Below, piece by piece: positions 42,493 through 51,455 of a DNA stretch of 64,000 nucleotides (positions within the stretch are counted from its first letter, which is position 1; each line of letters opens with the position of its first letter). The notes beneath the pieces were generated by a model. That model was not told where the DNA came from and searched no databases. It was given only the letters and a program-made list of their open reading frames with translations. The stretch covers positions 62,001 through 126,000 of the forward strand of contig NZ_JBHSMG010000004.1 of assembly GCF_042655435.1 (NCBI RefSeq), given 5' to 3'. This stretch comes from Lysinimonas soli (GTDB lineage Bacteria > Actinomycetota > Actinomycetes > Actinomycetales > Microbacteriaceae). Position numbers and translations under genes: made by a program.

Positions 42493-43623
42493 GTGACCGA
42501 CCTCTCCCCCGACGGCGTCGCCGCCTTCAGCCCCGATCAGCTGGAGGGCTTCCGGATCGGCGTCACCTCGGACCGGCGCTCGGAAGACCTGATCGCAGCC
42601 TTCGAGCGACGCGGTGCCGAGGTGCTGCACGCCCCCGCCATCCGGATCGCCCCCGCCGCCGACGATGTGCAGCTGACCGCGGACACGGCCGCGATCATCG
42701 AGGCGCAGCCGGACATCCTGCTCGCCACCACCTCGTACGGCATCCGCCGTTGGCTCGAGGCCGCCGACGCGGCGGGGTTGGGGTCGTCCCTCATCGAGAC
42801 CCTCGAGCACTCGCGCATCCTGGTCCGCGGACCGAAGGCACGCGGTGCCGTGCGAGCGGCGGGGCTCGACGACTCAGGAATGAGCGACCAAGAGACGACG
42901 CGGTCGCTGGTCGATCGCGTCATCCAGGAGGGCGCCCGCGGCACCACCGTGGCGGTGCAGCTGCATGGATTCACCGACCGAAAGCAGCTCGACCGGCTCG
43001 CCGCTGCCGGCGCCACGGTGCTGAGCGTCGCCCCCTACCGCTGGCAGCTCCCCGAGGATTCGAGCCGAGTCGTGCGGCTCGTCGATGCCATCTGCGCCGG
43101 ATCGATCGACGCCGTGACCTTCACCAGCGCGCCCGCAGTGGATGCCCTCTTCGCCACCGCCGACCAGGCCGACAAGCTCGACGCGATGCTCGATGCCTTC
43201 GCCACGACGGTCGTCGCCGCGGCGGTCGGACCGGTCACCGCCGCCCCGCTGCGGGCGGCAGGCCTCGAGCCCCTCGTGCCCGATCGCTTCCGGATGGGGG
43301 CGCTCATCCGCCTGGTCTGCGAGCACCTCGAGGCGCGAGGCATCATCCGTCTCGCGACCACGCACGGAGCGGTGGAGATCCGCGGACGGCTGGTGGATGT
43401 CGCGGGCCGCCGCTCCACCCTGGCGCCCAACTCGCTCATCCTGTTCCGTGCCCTCGTCGCGGCGGCGGGCACGGTGCTCTCGCGTTCCGATCTGGCGGCC
43501 CTGCTGCCCGACAACCCCGACGATCACGCCGTCGACGTCGCGATCAGCCGGCTACGCCAGTCGCTTCCGGAGCCCGCGCTCGTCATGACCGTCATCAAGC
43601 GCGGCTACCGCATCGACGTCTGA
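42493..43623 (+). CDS. nnaR: Uroporphyrinogen-III synthase-like regulator with winged helix (NnaR-like)
   Basis: Protein of 376 residues: a HemD-like domain (about 15-265; GFRIGVTSDRRSEDLIAAFERRGAEVLHAPAIRI and AVTFTSAPAVDALF) followed by an OmpR-type winged-helix DNA-binding domain (about 280-376; LILFRALVAAAGTVLSRSDLAALLP, DVAISRLRQSL, VIKRGYRIDV). In Streptomyces this architecture is NnaR, which helps GlnR activate nitrate/nitrite genes. The GTG start follows GGGAGGA by five bases. Position at the end of the nirB operon supports the same role. True uroporphyrinogen synthase activity is less likely but not excluded. Confidence 0.87.
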   Translation: MTDLSPDGVAAFSPDQLEGFRIGVTSDRRSEDLIAAFERRGAEVLHAPAIRIAPAADDVQLTADTAAIIEAQPDILLATTSYGIRRWLEAADAAGLGSSLIETLEHSRILVRGPKARGAVRAAGLDDSGMSDQETTRSLVDRVIQEGARGTTVAVQLHGFTDRKQLDRLAAAGATVLSVAPYRWQLPEDSSRVVRLVDAICAGSIDAVTFTSAPAVDALFATADQADKLDAMLDAFATTVVAAAVGPVTAAPLRAAGLEPLVPDRFRMGALIRLVCEHLEARGIIRLATTHGAVEIRGRLVDVAGRRSTLAPNSLILFRALVAAAGTVLSRSDLAALLPDNPDDHAVDVAISRLRQSLPEPALVMTVIKRGYRIDV

Positions 43624-43663
43624 GGCCGGGAGCCCCGACCCTCGGGAGTCCCCGGACGACAGC

Positions 43664-43694
43664 GAAGGGCCGGGAGGATCGCCCCCGGCCCTTC
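43664..43694. terminator. Bidirectional hairpin between nnaR and ilvC
   Basis: GAAGGGCCGGG and CCCGGCCCTTC form a perfect 11-bp stem with a 9-base loop in the 120-bp gap between convergent nnaR and ilvC. No long T-run follows in either direction, as is common in actinobacteria. Confidence 0.75.
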
Positions 43695-43743
43695 TGATCT
43701 GCGCGCGCGAGATGTTCTCCGCGGCGCGGGAGGTCGCGGCCTG

Positions 43744-44769
43744 CTAGCGGGCCGCGCTGCCCTCCACGTAGTCGGCGTCCTGCTGCTTCCAGGCGAACAG
43801 GGCGCGCAGCTTCTTGCCGGTCTCCTCGATCGGGTGCGCGGCGCCCTTGGCCCGCAGCGCCAGGAACTCGGGGGCCCCGGCGTCCTGGTCGGCGATGAAG
43901 CGCGCGGCGAACGCACCCGACTGGATGTCGGCGAGAACGGCCTTCATGTTCTCCTTGACGTGCGGGTCGATCACGCGCGGGCCCGAGACGTAGTCGCCGT
44001 ACTCCGCCGTGTCCGAGACGCTCCAGCGCTGCTTGGCGATGCCGCCCTCCCACATCAGGTCGACGATGAGCTTGAGCTCGTGCAGCACCTCGAAGTAGGC
44101 GATCTCGGGCTGGTAGCCCGCCTCGGTCAGGGTCTCGAAGCCGTACATGACCAGCTGCGAGACGCCGCCGCAGAGCACGGCCTGCTCGCCGAACAGGTCG
44201 GTCTCGGTCTCTTCGGTGAAGGTGGTCTTGATGCCGCCGGCGCGCAGGCCGCCGATGCCCTTGGCGTACGACCAGGCGAGGTCCCAGGCCGATCCGGTGG
44301 CGTCCTGCTCGACCGCGACGATCACGGGCACGCCGCGTCCCGCCTCGTACTCGCGACGCACGGTGTGTCCGGGGCCCTTGGGGGCGACCATGATCACGTC
44401 GACGCCCTCGGGCGGGGTGATGTAGCCGAAGCGGATGTTGAAGCCGTGACCGAAGAGCAGCGCGTTGCCGGGCTCCAGGTTGTCCTTGATGTCGGCGGCG
44501 TACAGGCCGCGCTGGTGCTGGTCGGGCGCCAGGATGACGATGACATCCGCCCACTTGGCCGCCTCGGCCGAGGTGAGCACCTCGAAGCCGGCCTCCCTCG
44601 CCTTCTGCACCGACTTGGAGTCGGGCTTGAGGCCGATCTTGACCTCGACGCCCGAGTCACGCAGGTTCAGCGCGTGGGCGTGGCCCTGCGAGCCGTAGCC
44701 GATGACGGCCACCTTCTTGCCCTGGATGATCGACAGGTCGGCGTCCTTGTCGTAGAAGATCTCGGTCAT
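43744..44769 (-). CDS. ilvC: Ketol-acid reductoisomerase
   Basis: Second common step of valine and isoleucine synthesis: isomerises and reduces acetolactate with NADPH and Mg2+. The 341-residue class I enzyme has the cofactor motif VIGYGSQGHAHALNLRDSG, the GHGFNIRFG and VAPKGPGHTVR blocks and the metal-binding SDTAEYGDYVSGPR. Last gene of an ilvB-ilvN-ilvC run on the minus strand, 56 bp after ilvN. Confidence 0.96.
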   Translation of the reverse strand: MTEIFYDKDADLSIIQGKKVAVIGYGSQGHAHALNLRDSGVEVKIGLKPDSKSVQKAREAGFEVLTSAEAAKWADVIVILAPDQHQRGLYAADIKDNLEPGNALLFGHGFNIRFGYITPPEGVDVIMVAPKGPGHTVRREYEAGRGVPVIVAVEQDATGSAWDLAWSYAKGIGGLRAGGIKTTFTEETETDLFGEQAVLCGGVSQLVMYGFETLTEAGYQPEIAYFEVLHELKLIVDLMWEGGIAKQRWSVSDTAEYGDYVSGPRVIDPHVKENMKAVLADIQSGAFAARFIADQDAGAPEFLALRAKGAAHPIEETGKKLRALFAWKQQDADYVEGSAAR

Positions 44770-44825
44770 GCTTTTCCTTACTCGTTGGATGTGACGGTCG
44801 GTTCTTTCGTCGCCGGAACGGCGAG

Positions 44826-45335
44826 TCAGCTCTTGAAGACGCGTTCGGTGATGCTCTTGCTGCCGCGGCCGATGGCCAGCAGGCCGGACTGGGCGATCTC
44901 TTTGATCCCGTACGGCTCCAGCACGCGCAGCAGTGCCTGCACCTTGCCGCTGTCGCCGGTGACCTCGATCACCAGGGCATCCGTCGCGACGTCGACCACC
45001 CGGGCGCGGAACAGGGTGACCGCCTCGAGGATCTGGCTGCGATTCGAGTTGTCGACGCGCACCTTGATCAGCAGGTGCTCGCGCTGCACCGACTGGGTCG
45101 GGTCGAGCTCGACGATCTTGATCACGTTGACGAGCTTGTTGAGCTGCTTGGTGACCTGCTCGAGCGGGGCGTCCTCGACGTCCACGGCGACCGTGATGCG
45201 CGACAGCCCCGGGATCTCGGTGGCCCCGACGGCGAGCGACTCGATGTTGAACCCGCGGCGGGCGAACAGGCCGGCGACCCGGGTCAGCAGACCCGGCTTG
45301 TCCTCGACGAGCAGGGAGAGCACGTGGTGGGTCAT
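44826..45335 (-). CDS. ilvN: Acetolactate synthase small (regulatory) subunit
   Basis: Regulatory subunit of 169 residues that gives feedback control by branched-chain amino acids. It has an N-terminal ACT domain (HVLSLLVEDKPGLLTRVAGLFARRGFNIESLAVG) and a C-terminal ACT-like domain (about 80-160). It lies 76 bp downstream of ilvB; that gap contains two hairpins. Confidence 0.95.
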   Translation of the reverse strand: MTHHVLSLLVEDKPGLLTRVAGLFARRGFNIESLAVGATEIPGLSRITVAVDVEDAPLEQVTKQLNKLVNVIKIVELDPTQSVQREHLLIKVRVDNSNRSQILEAVTLFRARVVDVATDALVIEVTGDSGKVQALLRVLEPYGIKEIAQSGLLAIGRGSKSITERVFKS

Positions 45336-45345
45336 GTGTCTGCCC

Positions 45346-45397
45346 CTCGCGCCGCCGCTACTGCGGCGCGAGCCGCTCCGTCGACCGAGCGCGGTCG
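45346..45397 (-). other. Two consecutive hairpins in the ilvB-ilvN gap
   Basis: CTCGCGCCGC (45346-45355) and GCGGCGCGAG (45363-45372) form a 10-bp stem with a 7-base loop; CGACCG (45382-45387) and CGGTCG (45392-45397) form a second with an AGCG loop, and an alternative GAGCG/CGCTC pairing overlaps it. They could stabilise or separate the ilvB and ilvN parts of the message. Confidence 0.5.
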
Positions 45398-45411
45398 CTC
45401 GACTCCACTCA

Positions 45412-47214
45412 TCATTCTTCCTCCCAGGCCGGAGCGTGGTCGCGGGCGTACTGCACCGACGAGTTGCCGACGCCCTGCGGCACCATCGGCCACACCATCG
45501 CGTCCCGGCTCACCACGAAGTCGATGACGACCGGTCGGTCGTTGGTCTCCATCGCGAGCTTGATCGCGGGGTCGATCTCTTCGGGCTTCGTGACCCGGAT
45601 GCCGAGGGCGCCGTACGCGTCGGCCAGCTTCACGAAGTCCGGGATCATCTGGGTGCCGTGCCCGGTGTTGAGGTCGGTGAAGGAGTGGCGCCCGTCGTAG
45701 AACAGCGACTGCCACTGCCGCACCATGCCGAGCGAGGAGTTGTTGATGATCGCGACCTTGATCGGGATGTTGTTGATCGTGCAGGTGGCGAGCTCCTGAT
45801 TGGTCATCTGGAAGCATCCGTCGCCGTCGATCGCCCACACCAGCCGATCGGGCTCGGCGACCTTCGCGCCCATCGCCGCAGGAACGGCGTAGCCCATCGT
45901 GCCGGCGCCGCCCGAGTTGAGCCAGGCGTGCGGCCGCTCGTACTTGATGAACTGCGCGGCCCACATCTGGTGCTGACCCACGCCTGCCGCGTAGATCGCC
46001 TCGGGACCGCTCAACTCGCCGATGCGCTGGATGATGGCCTGCGGCGAGAGCAGCCCGTCCTCCGGCTCGGTGAAGCCGAGCGGGTAGTTCTTGCGCAACT
46101 CGTTCAACCGCGCCCACCAGGCCGCGAGGTTCGGCTTCTGCGTGGCGGCGGCCGTCGTGAAGGCCTCGCTCAGATCGACGATGACGTCTTTCGCGTCGCC
46201 GACGATCGGCACGTCGGCGTGGCGGATCTTGCCGATCTCGGCCGGATCGATGTCGACGTGCACGACCTTGGCGTGGGGCGCGAAGTCGGCGACCTTGCCG
46301 GTCACCCGGTCGTCGAAGCGGGCACCGAGCGCGACGATGAGGTCGCTCTCCTGCAACGCGAGCACCGCGGGCACCGCCCCGTGCATGCCGGGCATGCCGA
46401 GGTGCTGCGGGTGCGAGTCGGGGAACGCCCCGCGCGCCATGAGCGTGGTCACGACCGGTGCGCCGGTGTTCTCGGCGAGCTCGAACAGCACCTTCTCGGC
46501 GCCCGAGCGGATGACGCCGCCGCCGACGTAGAGCACCGGCTTCTCGGCGGCCGCCAGCAGCTCGGCGGCGGCGATGATCTGCTTGCCGTGCGCCTTGGTC
46601 ACCGGACGGTAGCCCGGCAGGTCGATCTTGGGCGGCCAGATGAACGGCGCCGAGTTCTGCTGGGCGTCCTTGGTGATGTCCACCAGCACCGGGCCCGGGC
46701 GTCCCGTCGTCGCGATCTGGTACGCCTCGGCCAGGGTCGCCGGGATCTCGGCCGGATCGGTCACCAGGAAGGAGTGCTTGGTGATCGGCATCGTGATGCC
46801 GACGATGTCGATCTCCTGGAAGGCGTCCGTGCCCATGACGGTCGAGAAGACCTGGCCGGTGATCGCGATGATCGGCACGGAGTCCATGTGGGCATCCGCG
46901 ATCGCCGTCACGAGGTTGGTGGCACCCGGGCCGGAGGTGGCGATGCAGACGCCGACCCGTCCGGATGCCGCCGCGTACCCCTCGGCCGCATGCCCCGCCC
47001 CCTGCTCGTGCCGGGTCAGGATGTGGCGGATCGCGGTCGACGACATGAGCTCGTCGTAGAACGGCATGATCGCGCCGCCGGGGATGCCGAAGACGTCGGT
47101 GATGCCGAGCTTCTCGAGCGTGGCCAGGATCGCGCCCGACCCGGTCAGAACGGGAGGAGCCCCGTCGGACGCGCCGGAGCGGCCGGGCTTGGCTGCAGGA
47201 GGTGCAGTGGTCAT
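45412..47214 (-). CDS. ilvB: Acetolactate synthase large subunit
   Basis: ThDP-dependent catalytic subunit of 600 residues joining two pyruvates, or pyruvate and 2-oxobutyrate. The catalytic Glu lies in the N-terminal segment TRHEQGAGHAAEGYA, the FAD-binding middle domain follows, and the ThDP motif GDGCFQMTNQELATCTINNIPIKVAIINN lies in the C-terminal third. ATG start; Ala/Pro-rich leader of about 25 residues before the first domain. First gene of ilvB-ilvN-ilvC, 42 bp downstream of ilvD. Confidence 0.96.
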   Translation of the reverse strand: MTTAPPAAKPGRSGASDGAPPVLTGSGAILATLEKLGITDVFGIPGGAIMPFYDELMSSTAIRHILTRHEQGAGHAAEGYAAASGRVGVCIATSGPGATNLVTAIADAHMDSVPIIAITGQVFSTVMGTDAFQEIDIVGITMPITKHSFLVTDPAEIPATLAEAYQIATTGRPGPVLVDITKDAQQNSAPFIWPPKIDLPGYRPVTKAHGKQIIAAAELLAAAEKPVLYVGGGVIRSGAEKVLFELAENTGAPVVTTLMARGAFPDSHPQHLGMPGMHGAVPAVLALQESDLIVALGARFDDRVTGKVADFAPHAKVVHVDIDPAEIGKIRHADVPIVGDAKDVIVDLSEAFTTAAATQKPNLAAWWARLNELRKNYPLGFTEPEDGLLSPQAIIQRIGELSGPEAIYAAGVGQHQMWAAQFIKYERPHAWLNSGGAGTMGYAVPAAMGAKVAEPDRLVWAIDGDGCFQMTNQELATCTINNIPIKVAIINNSSLGMVRQWQSLFYDGRHSFTDLNTGHGTQMIPDFVKLADAYGALGIRVTKPEEIDPAIKLAMETNDRPVVIDFVVSRDAMVWPMVPQGVGNSSVQYARDHAPAWEEE

Positions 47215-47256
47215 GAGTGGTCCTTGCGTGCGAAGACGATCGTGAGAGGGCGGAGG

Positions 47257-48963
47257 CTACCCCGTGACCGCGCCCTCCGCAGCGGAGTGCACGAGCTTGG
47301 AGTATTTCGCGAGAACGCCACGGGTATAGCGCGGTGGAAGAGGAGCCCAGCCGGAACGGCGGCTCTCCAGCTCGGCCGGATCGACAAGTAGGTCGATCGT
47401 CCGGGCTGCGATATCGACCCGTATCAGATCACCATCGTGCACGAAGGCGATCGGACCTGCGTCCGTCGCCTCGGGAGCGATGTGGCCGATGCACAGGCCG
47501 GTTGTGCCGCCTGAGAATCTGCCGTCCGTCAAGAGTAGTACATCTTTTCCGAGGCCCGCGCCCTTGATGGCCGCCGTGATCGCGAGCATCTCGCGCATGC
47601 CCGGCCCGCCCTTCGGACCCTCCCAGCGGATGACGACGACATCGCCGTGATGGATCTCGCCGTTGGTGAGGGCGTCCATCGCGGCGCGCTCGCGCTCGAA
47701 CACCCGCGCGGGGCCCTCGAACAACGCCGCATCGAATCCGGCCGTCTTGACGACTGCGCCGTCGGGCGCCAGCGAGCCGCGCAGGATCGTCAGACCGCCG
47801 GTCTCGTGGATCGGGTTGTCGAGGGTGCGCAGCACGCTCCCGTCCAGCGGCGGGATGTTCATCTCGGCCAGGTTCTCGGCCATCGTCTTGCCGGTGACGG
47901 TGAGGCAGTCACCGTGCATGAGGCCGGCGTCCAGCAGCGCCTTCATCAGCACGGGCAGGCCGCCCCGGCGGTCGACGTCATTCATCACGTAGCGCCCGAA
48001 GGGCTTGAGGTCGCCGAGGTGCGGAACCTTCGCGCCGATCCGGTTGAAGTCGTCGAGGGTGAGCTCGACCTCGGCCTCGTGCGCGATCGCCAGCAGGTGC
48101 AGCACGATGTTGGTCGAGCCGCCGAGCGCCATGCCGACCGCGATGGCGTTCTCGAAGGCCTCCTTCGTCAGGATCTGCCGTGCCGTGATCCCCTGGTTCA
48201 GCAGGTTGACGACCGCCTCGCCGGAACGGTGCGCGTAGTAGTCGCGCCGGGCATCCGCCGAGGCCGGGCTCGCGCTGCCGGGCAGGCTCATGCCGAGCGC
48301 CTCGGCGACGCTCGCCATGGTGTTGGCGGTGTACATCCCGCCGCAGGCTCCCTCGCCGGGGGCGAAGGCGCACTCGATGCGGTGGGCGTCCTCTTCGCTC
48401 ATGGTGCCGGCCTTGACGCCGCCGACCGCCTCGAACGAGTCGATGATCGTGATGTCCTTCTCGGTTCCGTCGCTCAGACGCACCCAGCCGGGCGCGATCG
48501 AGCCGGCGTACAGGAAGACGGATGCCAGGTCGAGTCGCGCGGCCGCCATCAGCATCCCGGGGATCGACTTGTCACAGCCCGCGAGCAGCACGGAGCCGTC
48601 GAGCCGCTCGGCCTGCATGACGACCTCGACCGAGTCGGCGATGACCTCCCGGCTCACGAGCGAGAAGTGCATCCCCTCGTGCCCCATCGAGATGCCGTCG
48701 CTGACGCTGACCGTGCCGAACTGCAGCGGGTAGCCACCCCCGGAGTGCACGCCCTCCTTCGCCGCCTGCGCGAGGCGCGCGAGGCTCAGGTTGCACGGGG
48801 TGATTTCGTTCCACGAACTGGCGATGCCGATCTGCGCCTTGTCCCAGTCGGCGTCGCCCATTCCGACGGCGCGGAGCATCCCGCGGCTCGTGGTGGCTTC
48901 GATGCCGTCGGTGACGGTGCGGGAACGGGGCTTGTGATCGACCTTGGCAGGTGTTTCCGGCAT
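47257..48963 (-). CDS. ilvD: Dihydroxy-acid dehydratase
   Basis: Fe-S dehydratase of 568 residues for the third step of valine/isoleucine synthesis. The cluster cysteines are in AGCDKSIPGM and GACGGMYTANTMA; DGRFSGGTTGLCIGHIAPEA is the C-terminal active-site motif. I take the ATG at 48963, six bases after TACCCT (leaderless), rather than an upstream in-frame ATG that would place the inverted repeat at 49036-49109 in the coding region. The last 100 codons use codons rare elsewhere here (CTA, GTA, ATA, AGA, TCA, ACA), which differs from its first four-fifths. Confidence 0.94.
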   Translation of the reverse strand: MPETPAKVDHKPRSRTVTDGIEATTSRGMLRAVGMGDADWDKAQIGIASSWNEITPCNLSLARLAQAAKEGVHSGGGYPLQFGTVSVSDGISMGHEGMHFSLVSREVIADSVEVVMQAERLDGSVLLAGCDKSIPGMLMAAARLDLASVFLYAGSIAPGWVRLSDGTEKDITIIDSFEAVGGVKAGTMSEEDAHRIECAFAPGEGACGGMYTANTMASVAEALGMSLPGSASPASADARRDYYAHRSGEAVVNLLNQGITARQILTKEAFENAIAVGMALGGSTNIVLHLLAIAHEAEVELTLDDFNRIGAKVPHLGDLKPFGRYVMNDVDRRGGLPVLMKALLDAGLMHGDCLTVTGKTMAENLAEMNIPPLDGSVLRTLDNPIHETGGLTILRGSLAPDGAVVKTAGFDAALFEGPARVFERERAAMDALTNGEIHHGDVVVIRWEGPKGGPGMREMLAITAAIKGAGLGKDVLLLTDGRFSGGTTGLCIGHIAPEATDAGPIAFVHDGDLIRVDIAARTIDLLVDPAELESRRSGWAPLPPRYTRGVLAKYSKLVHSAAEGAVTG

Positions 48964-48969
48964 GTGACG

Positions 48970-48975
48970 AGGGTA
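48970..48975 (-). promoter_or_regulatory. -10 box for leaderless ilvD transcript
   Basis: TACCCT on the minus strand ends six bases before the ATG at 48963; no Shine-Dalgarno sequence is present. Confidence 0.45.
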
Positions 48976-49035
48976 TCGCTGCCTCGCTTCCCCCGCCGAC
49001 GGTCCTCGGACGCCCAACTGTTTCCCCTCCCCCTG

Positions 49036-49109
49036 CCCTGCTGCCGAAATGCCACTTGGGGCGAGCAGATGCCGAAACTTCGGCACCAAGTGGCATTTCG
49101 GCAGCAGGG
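49036..49109. repeat. 24-bp perfect inverted repeat with nested hairpin
   Basis: Arms 49036-49059 and 49086-49109 are exact reverse complements (beginning CCCTGCTGCCG). Inside them TGCCGAA (49070-49076) and TTCGGCA (49079-49085) make a second hairpin, so the word TGCCGAA appears four times, twice in each orientation. It lies between the end of otsB and the ilvD promoter. No T-run follows, so a simple terminator is not certain. Confidence 0.85.
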
Positions 49110-49123
49110 GGGCGGATGCCGGG

Positions 49124-49915
49124 CTACTGCTCGTGGACGTCGCCGGAGCGGAACGTGGCGAGGGTCGACAGCACGAGCGCGATCTCGTCCGGCCCCTCCA
49201 CGCGGAACGCCGCCTCGGTCTTGCCGGGGCCGCTCTTCACCCCGAGGTCGTGCGGCAGCAGAGCGGCGAAGGCGTCTTCGTCGGTGACGTCGTCGCCGGC
49301 ATAGAACACGGCATCCGCCGCGGTGTAGCGACGCAGGTGCTCGACCGCCTCGCCCTTCGTGGTCGAGCGCACCGAGAACTCCAGCACGTTCTTGCCCTCG
49401 CGCACCGTCAGGTTCTCGACCTCGGCCTGCGCCTCGCTGAGCGCGACCAGGTGAGCCACACGCGAGTCGTGCTCGGTCGCGAGCCGGGTGTGCAGGGCGA
49501 AGCCCGCCGGCTTGGACTCGAGCCAGACGTGGTCGATCGAGTCGGCCACCTCGCCCAGCACCTCGTGCAGCACCTCGACCTGTTCGAGCTCGGTGGTGTT
49601 GAGACGGATGTGGTCCGACGGATCGTCGAGGCGGATCTCGATGCCGTGCGACCCCACGAGCAGCGTGGTGTCGGGAAGGTCGGCGACGGCGATGAGGCTG
49701 GCCAGCGAGCGTCCGCTGATCAGTGCGACCCGGGTGTTCGGCAGGGCGAGAAGGCGAAGCACCGCCTCGCGGGCCTCGGGGATGGCGCGGGCGGCATCCG
49801 GGGAGTCGACCTCGGGGGCGAGCGTTCCGTCGAAGTCGAGGGCGACGAGCAGCCGCTTCACGCGGGCGAGCTCGCGCAGGGCTCCGATGAGAGCGGAGGA
49901 AAGGGGTTGGGGCAT
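49124..49915 (-). CDS. otsB: Trehalose-6-phosphate phosphatase
   Basis: HAD-superfamily phosphatase of 263 residues that makes free trehalose. Motif I DFDGTLAPE (about 26-34) has both catalytic aspartates, motif II is SGRS, and motif III/IV are KGEAVEHL and GDDVTDEDAF. It follows otsA after 13 bp, so the two act in sequence. ATG start chosen at the point where similarity begins; ends just before the large inverted repeat. Confidence 0.93.
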   Translation of the reverse strand: MPQPLSSALIGALRELARVKRLLVALDFDGTLAPEVDSPDAARAIPEAREAVLRLLALPNTRVALISGRSLASLIAVADLPDTTLLVGSHGIEIRLDDPSDHIRLNTTELEQVEVLHEVLGEVADSIDHVWLESKPAGFALHTRLATEHDSRVAHLVALSEAQAEVENLTVREGKNVLEFSVRSTTKGEAVEHLRRYTAADAVFYAGDDVTDEDAFAALLPHDLGVKSGPGKTEAAFRVEGPDEIALVLSTLATFRSGDVHEQ

Positions 49916-49928
49916 GGTCGTGAGGGCG

Positions 49929-51449
49929 TCAGCTGCGTGGCGCCCGGTCCACCGTCCATTCCAGATCTCCCAGCGGATCCGAATCCGGATCCCGTTCCGG
50001 TTCGGGTTCCGCATCCGAGCTGCGCTCGCCACTGCGACGCCGCGCCTCGGCGAGCGTCCGCAGGAATCCCTCGGACCACCGATTCACGTCGTTCTCGCGC
50101 ACCCGCTTGCGCATCGCCCGCATCCGCTTGACGCGCTCGGCGCGCGGCATCTCGATCGCCCGCATGATCGCGTCCTTGACGCCCTCGATGTCGTGCGGGT
50201 TGATGAGCAGCGCGGTGCGCAGCTCGTCCGAGGCGCCGGTGAACTCGCTCAGCACGAGCACCCCGTCATCGTCGAAACGCGCCGCGACGTACTCCTTGGC
50301 GACCAGGTTCATCCCGTCGCGCAGCGCGGTGACGAGCATGACATCGGCGGCCAGGTACAGCGCGGCCATCTCCTCACGGGGGAATCCGTGGTGCAGGTAG
50401 CTGACCGCCTGGTGGCTGATCGTGCCGTAGTCGCCGTTGATGCGGCCCACCGTCTGCTCGATCTCGTCGCGCAGCTGGCGGTAGGTCTCGACCCGCTCGC
50501 GACTCGGACTCGCGACCTGCACGAGCGTGACGTCTTCGACCTTGAGCCGGCCCTCGTGCAGCAGCTCGCCGTAGGCCTTGAGCCGGTGGCCGATGCCCTT
50601 GGTGTAGTCGAGCCGGTCGACGCCGAGCATGATGGTCTTGGGGTCGCCGAGGTCGTGCCGGATCTGCGCTGCCCGGGCCTGCACCTCGGGGCTGCGGGCG
50701 AGACGTTCGAAGGTGTCGACGTCGATCGAGATCGGGAACGGCTTCGCGATCACCCGACGGGCCGGAGCTCGGCCGTGCGACGGGACCTCGATCACCGGGC
50801 TCTTCGTGGCGTAGCCCAGCAGCCGGCGCACGGCACGCGAGAAGTTGCCGGCATCCGCGACCCGCTGGAAGCCGATCACATCGGCCCCGAGCAGCCCCTC
50901 GATGATCTGTGCCCGCCACGGCAACTGCGAGAAGATGCCGTACGCCGGGAACGGGATGTGGTTGAAGAAGCCGATCGTCAGGTCGGGCCGGGCCTGCCGC
51001 AGCATCCGCGGAACCAGCTGCAGCTGGTAGTCCTGCACCCACACGGTCGCGTCGGGCGCCGACACCGCGGCGATCGCGTTGGCGAAGCGCTGGTTGACGC
51101 TCACGTAGCTGTCCCACCACACCCGGTGGTAGCTCGGCGGGGCGATCACGTCGTGATAGAGCGGCCAGAGGGTGTCGTTGGCGAAGCCCTCGTAGTAGTT
51201 CTCGAGGTCGTGCTCGGTGAGTTTGAGGGGGACGATCCGGATGCCGTCCCAGTCGAAGGGCTCCAGCTCGAGATCGGGTTGACCGACCCACCCGACCCAG
51301 GCACCATCCGCCTCGCGCATGATCGGCTCGAGCGCGGTGACCAGGCCGCCCGGTGACGGCCGCCAACTCGAAGCCCCCGTGTCGTCGACCACTCGGTCGA
51401 CGGGTAAGCGGTTCGAGGCGACCACGAAGTCATATCGTTCATCGCCCAT
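49929..51449 (-). CDS. otsA: Alpha,alpha-trehalose-phosphate synthase (UDP-forming)
   Basis: GT20 glycosyltransferase of 506 residues that makes trehalose-6-phosphate. The donor-site motifs are seen: SNRLPV and SPGGLVTAL at the N-terminus, VWVQDYQLQLVP, GFFNHIPFPAYGIF, DRLDYTKG, and DGMNLVAKEYVA. The C-terminal 30 residues are an acidic/Pro tail (EPEPERDPDSDPLGD) coded by hexamer-like repeats. ATG lies six bases after TACCGT, indicating a leaderless mRNA. Confidence 0.95.
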   Translation of the reverse strand: MGDERYDFVVASNRLPVDRVVDDTGASSWRPSPGGLVTALEPIMREADGAWVGWVGQPDLELEPFDWDGIRIVPLKLTEHDLENYYEGFANDTLWPLYHDVIAPPSYHRVWWDSYVSVNQRFANAIAAVSAPDATVWVQDYQLQLVPRMLRQARPDLTIGFFNHIPFPAYGIFSQLPWRAQIIEGLLGADVIGFQRVADAGNFSRAVRRLLGYATKSPVIEVPSHGRAPARRVIAKPFPISIDVDTFERLARSPEVQARAAQIRHDLGDPKTIMLGVDRLDYTKGIGHRLKAYGELLHEGRLKVEDVTLVQVASPSRERVETYRQLRDEIEQTVGRINGDYGTISHQAVSYLHHGFPREEMAALYLAADVMLVTALRDGMNLVAKEYVAARFDDDGVLVLSEFTGASDELRTALLINPHDIEGVKDAIMRAIEMPRAERVKRMRAMRKRVRENDVNRWSEGFLRTLAEARRRSGERSSDAEPEPERDPDSDPLGDLEWTVDRAPRS

Positions 51450-51455
51450 TGCCCC

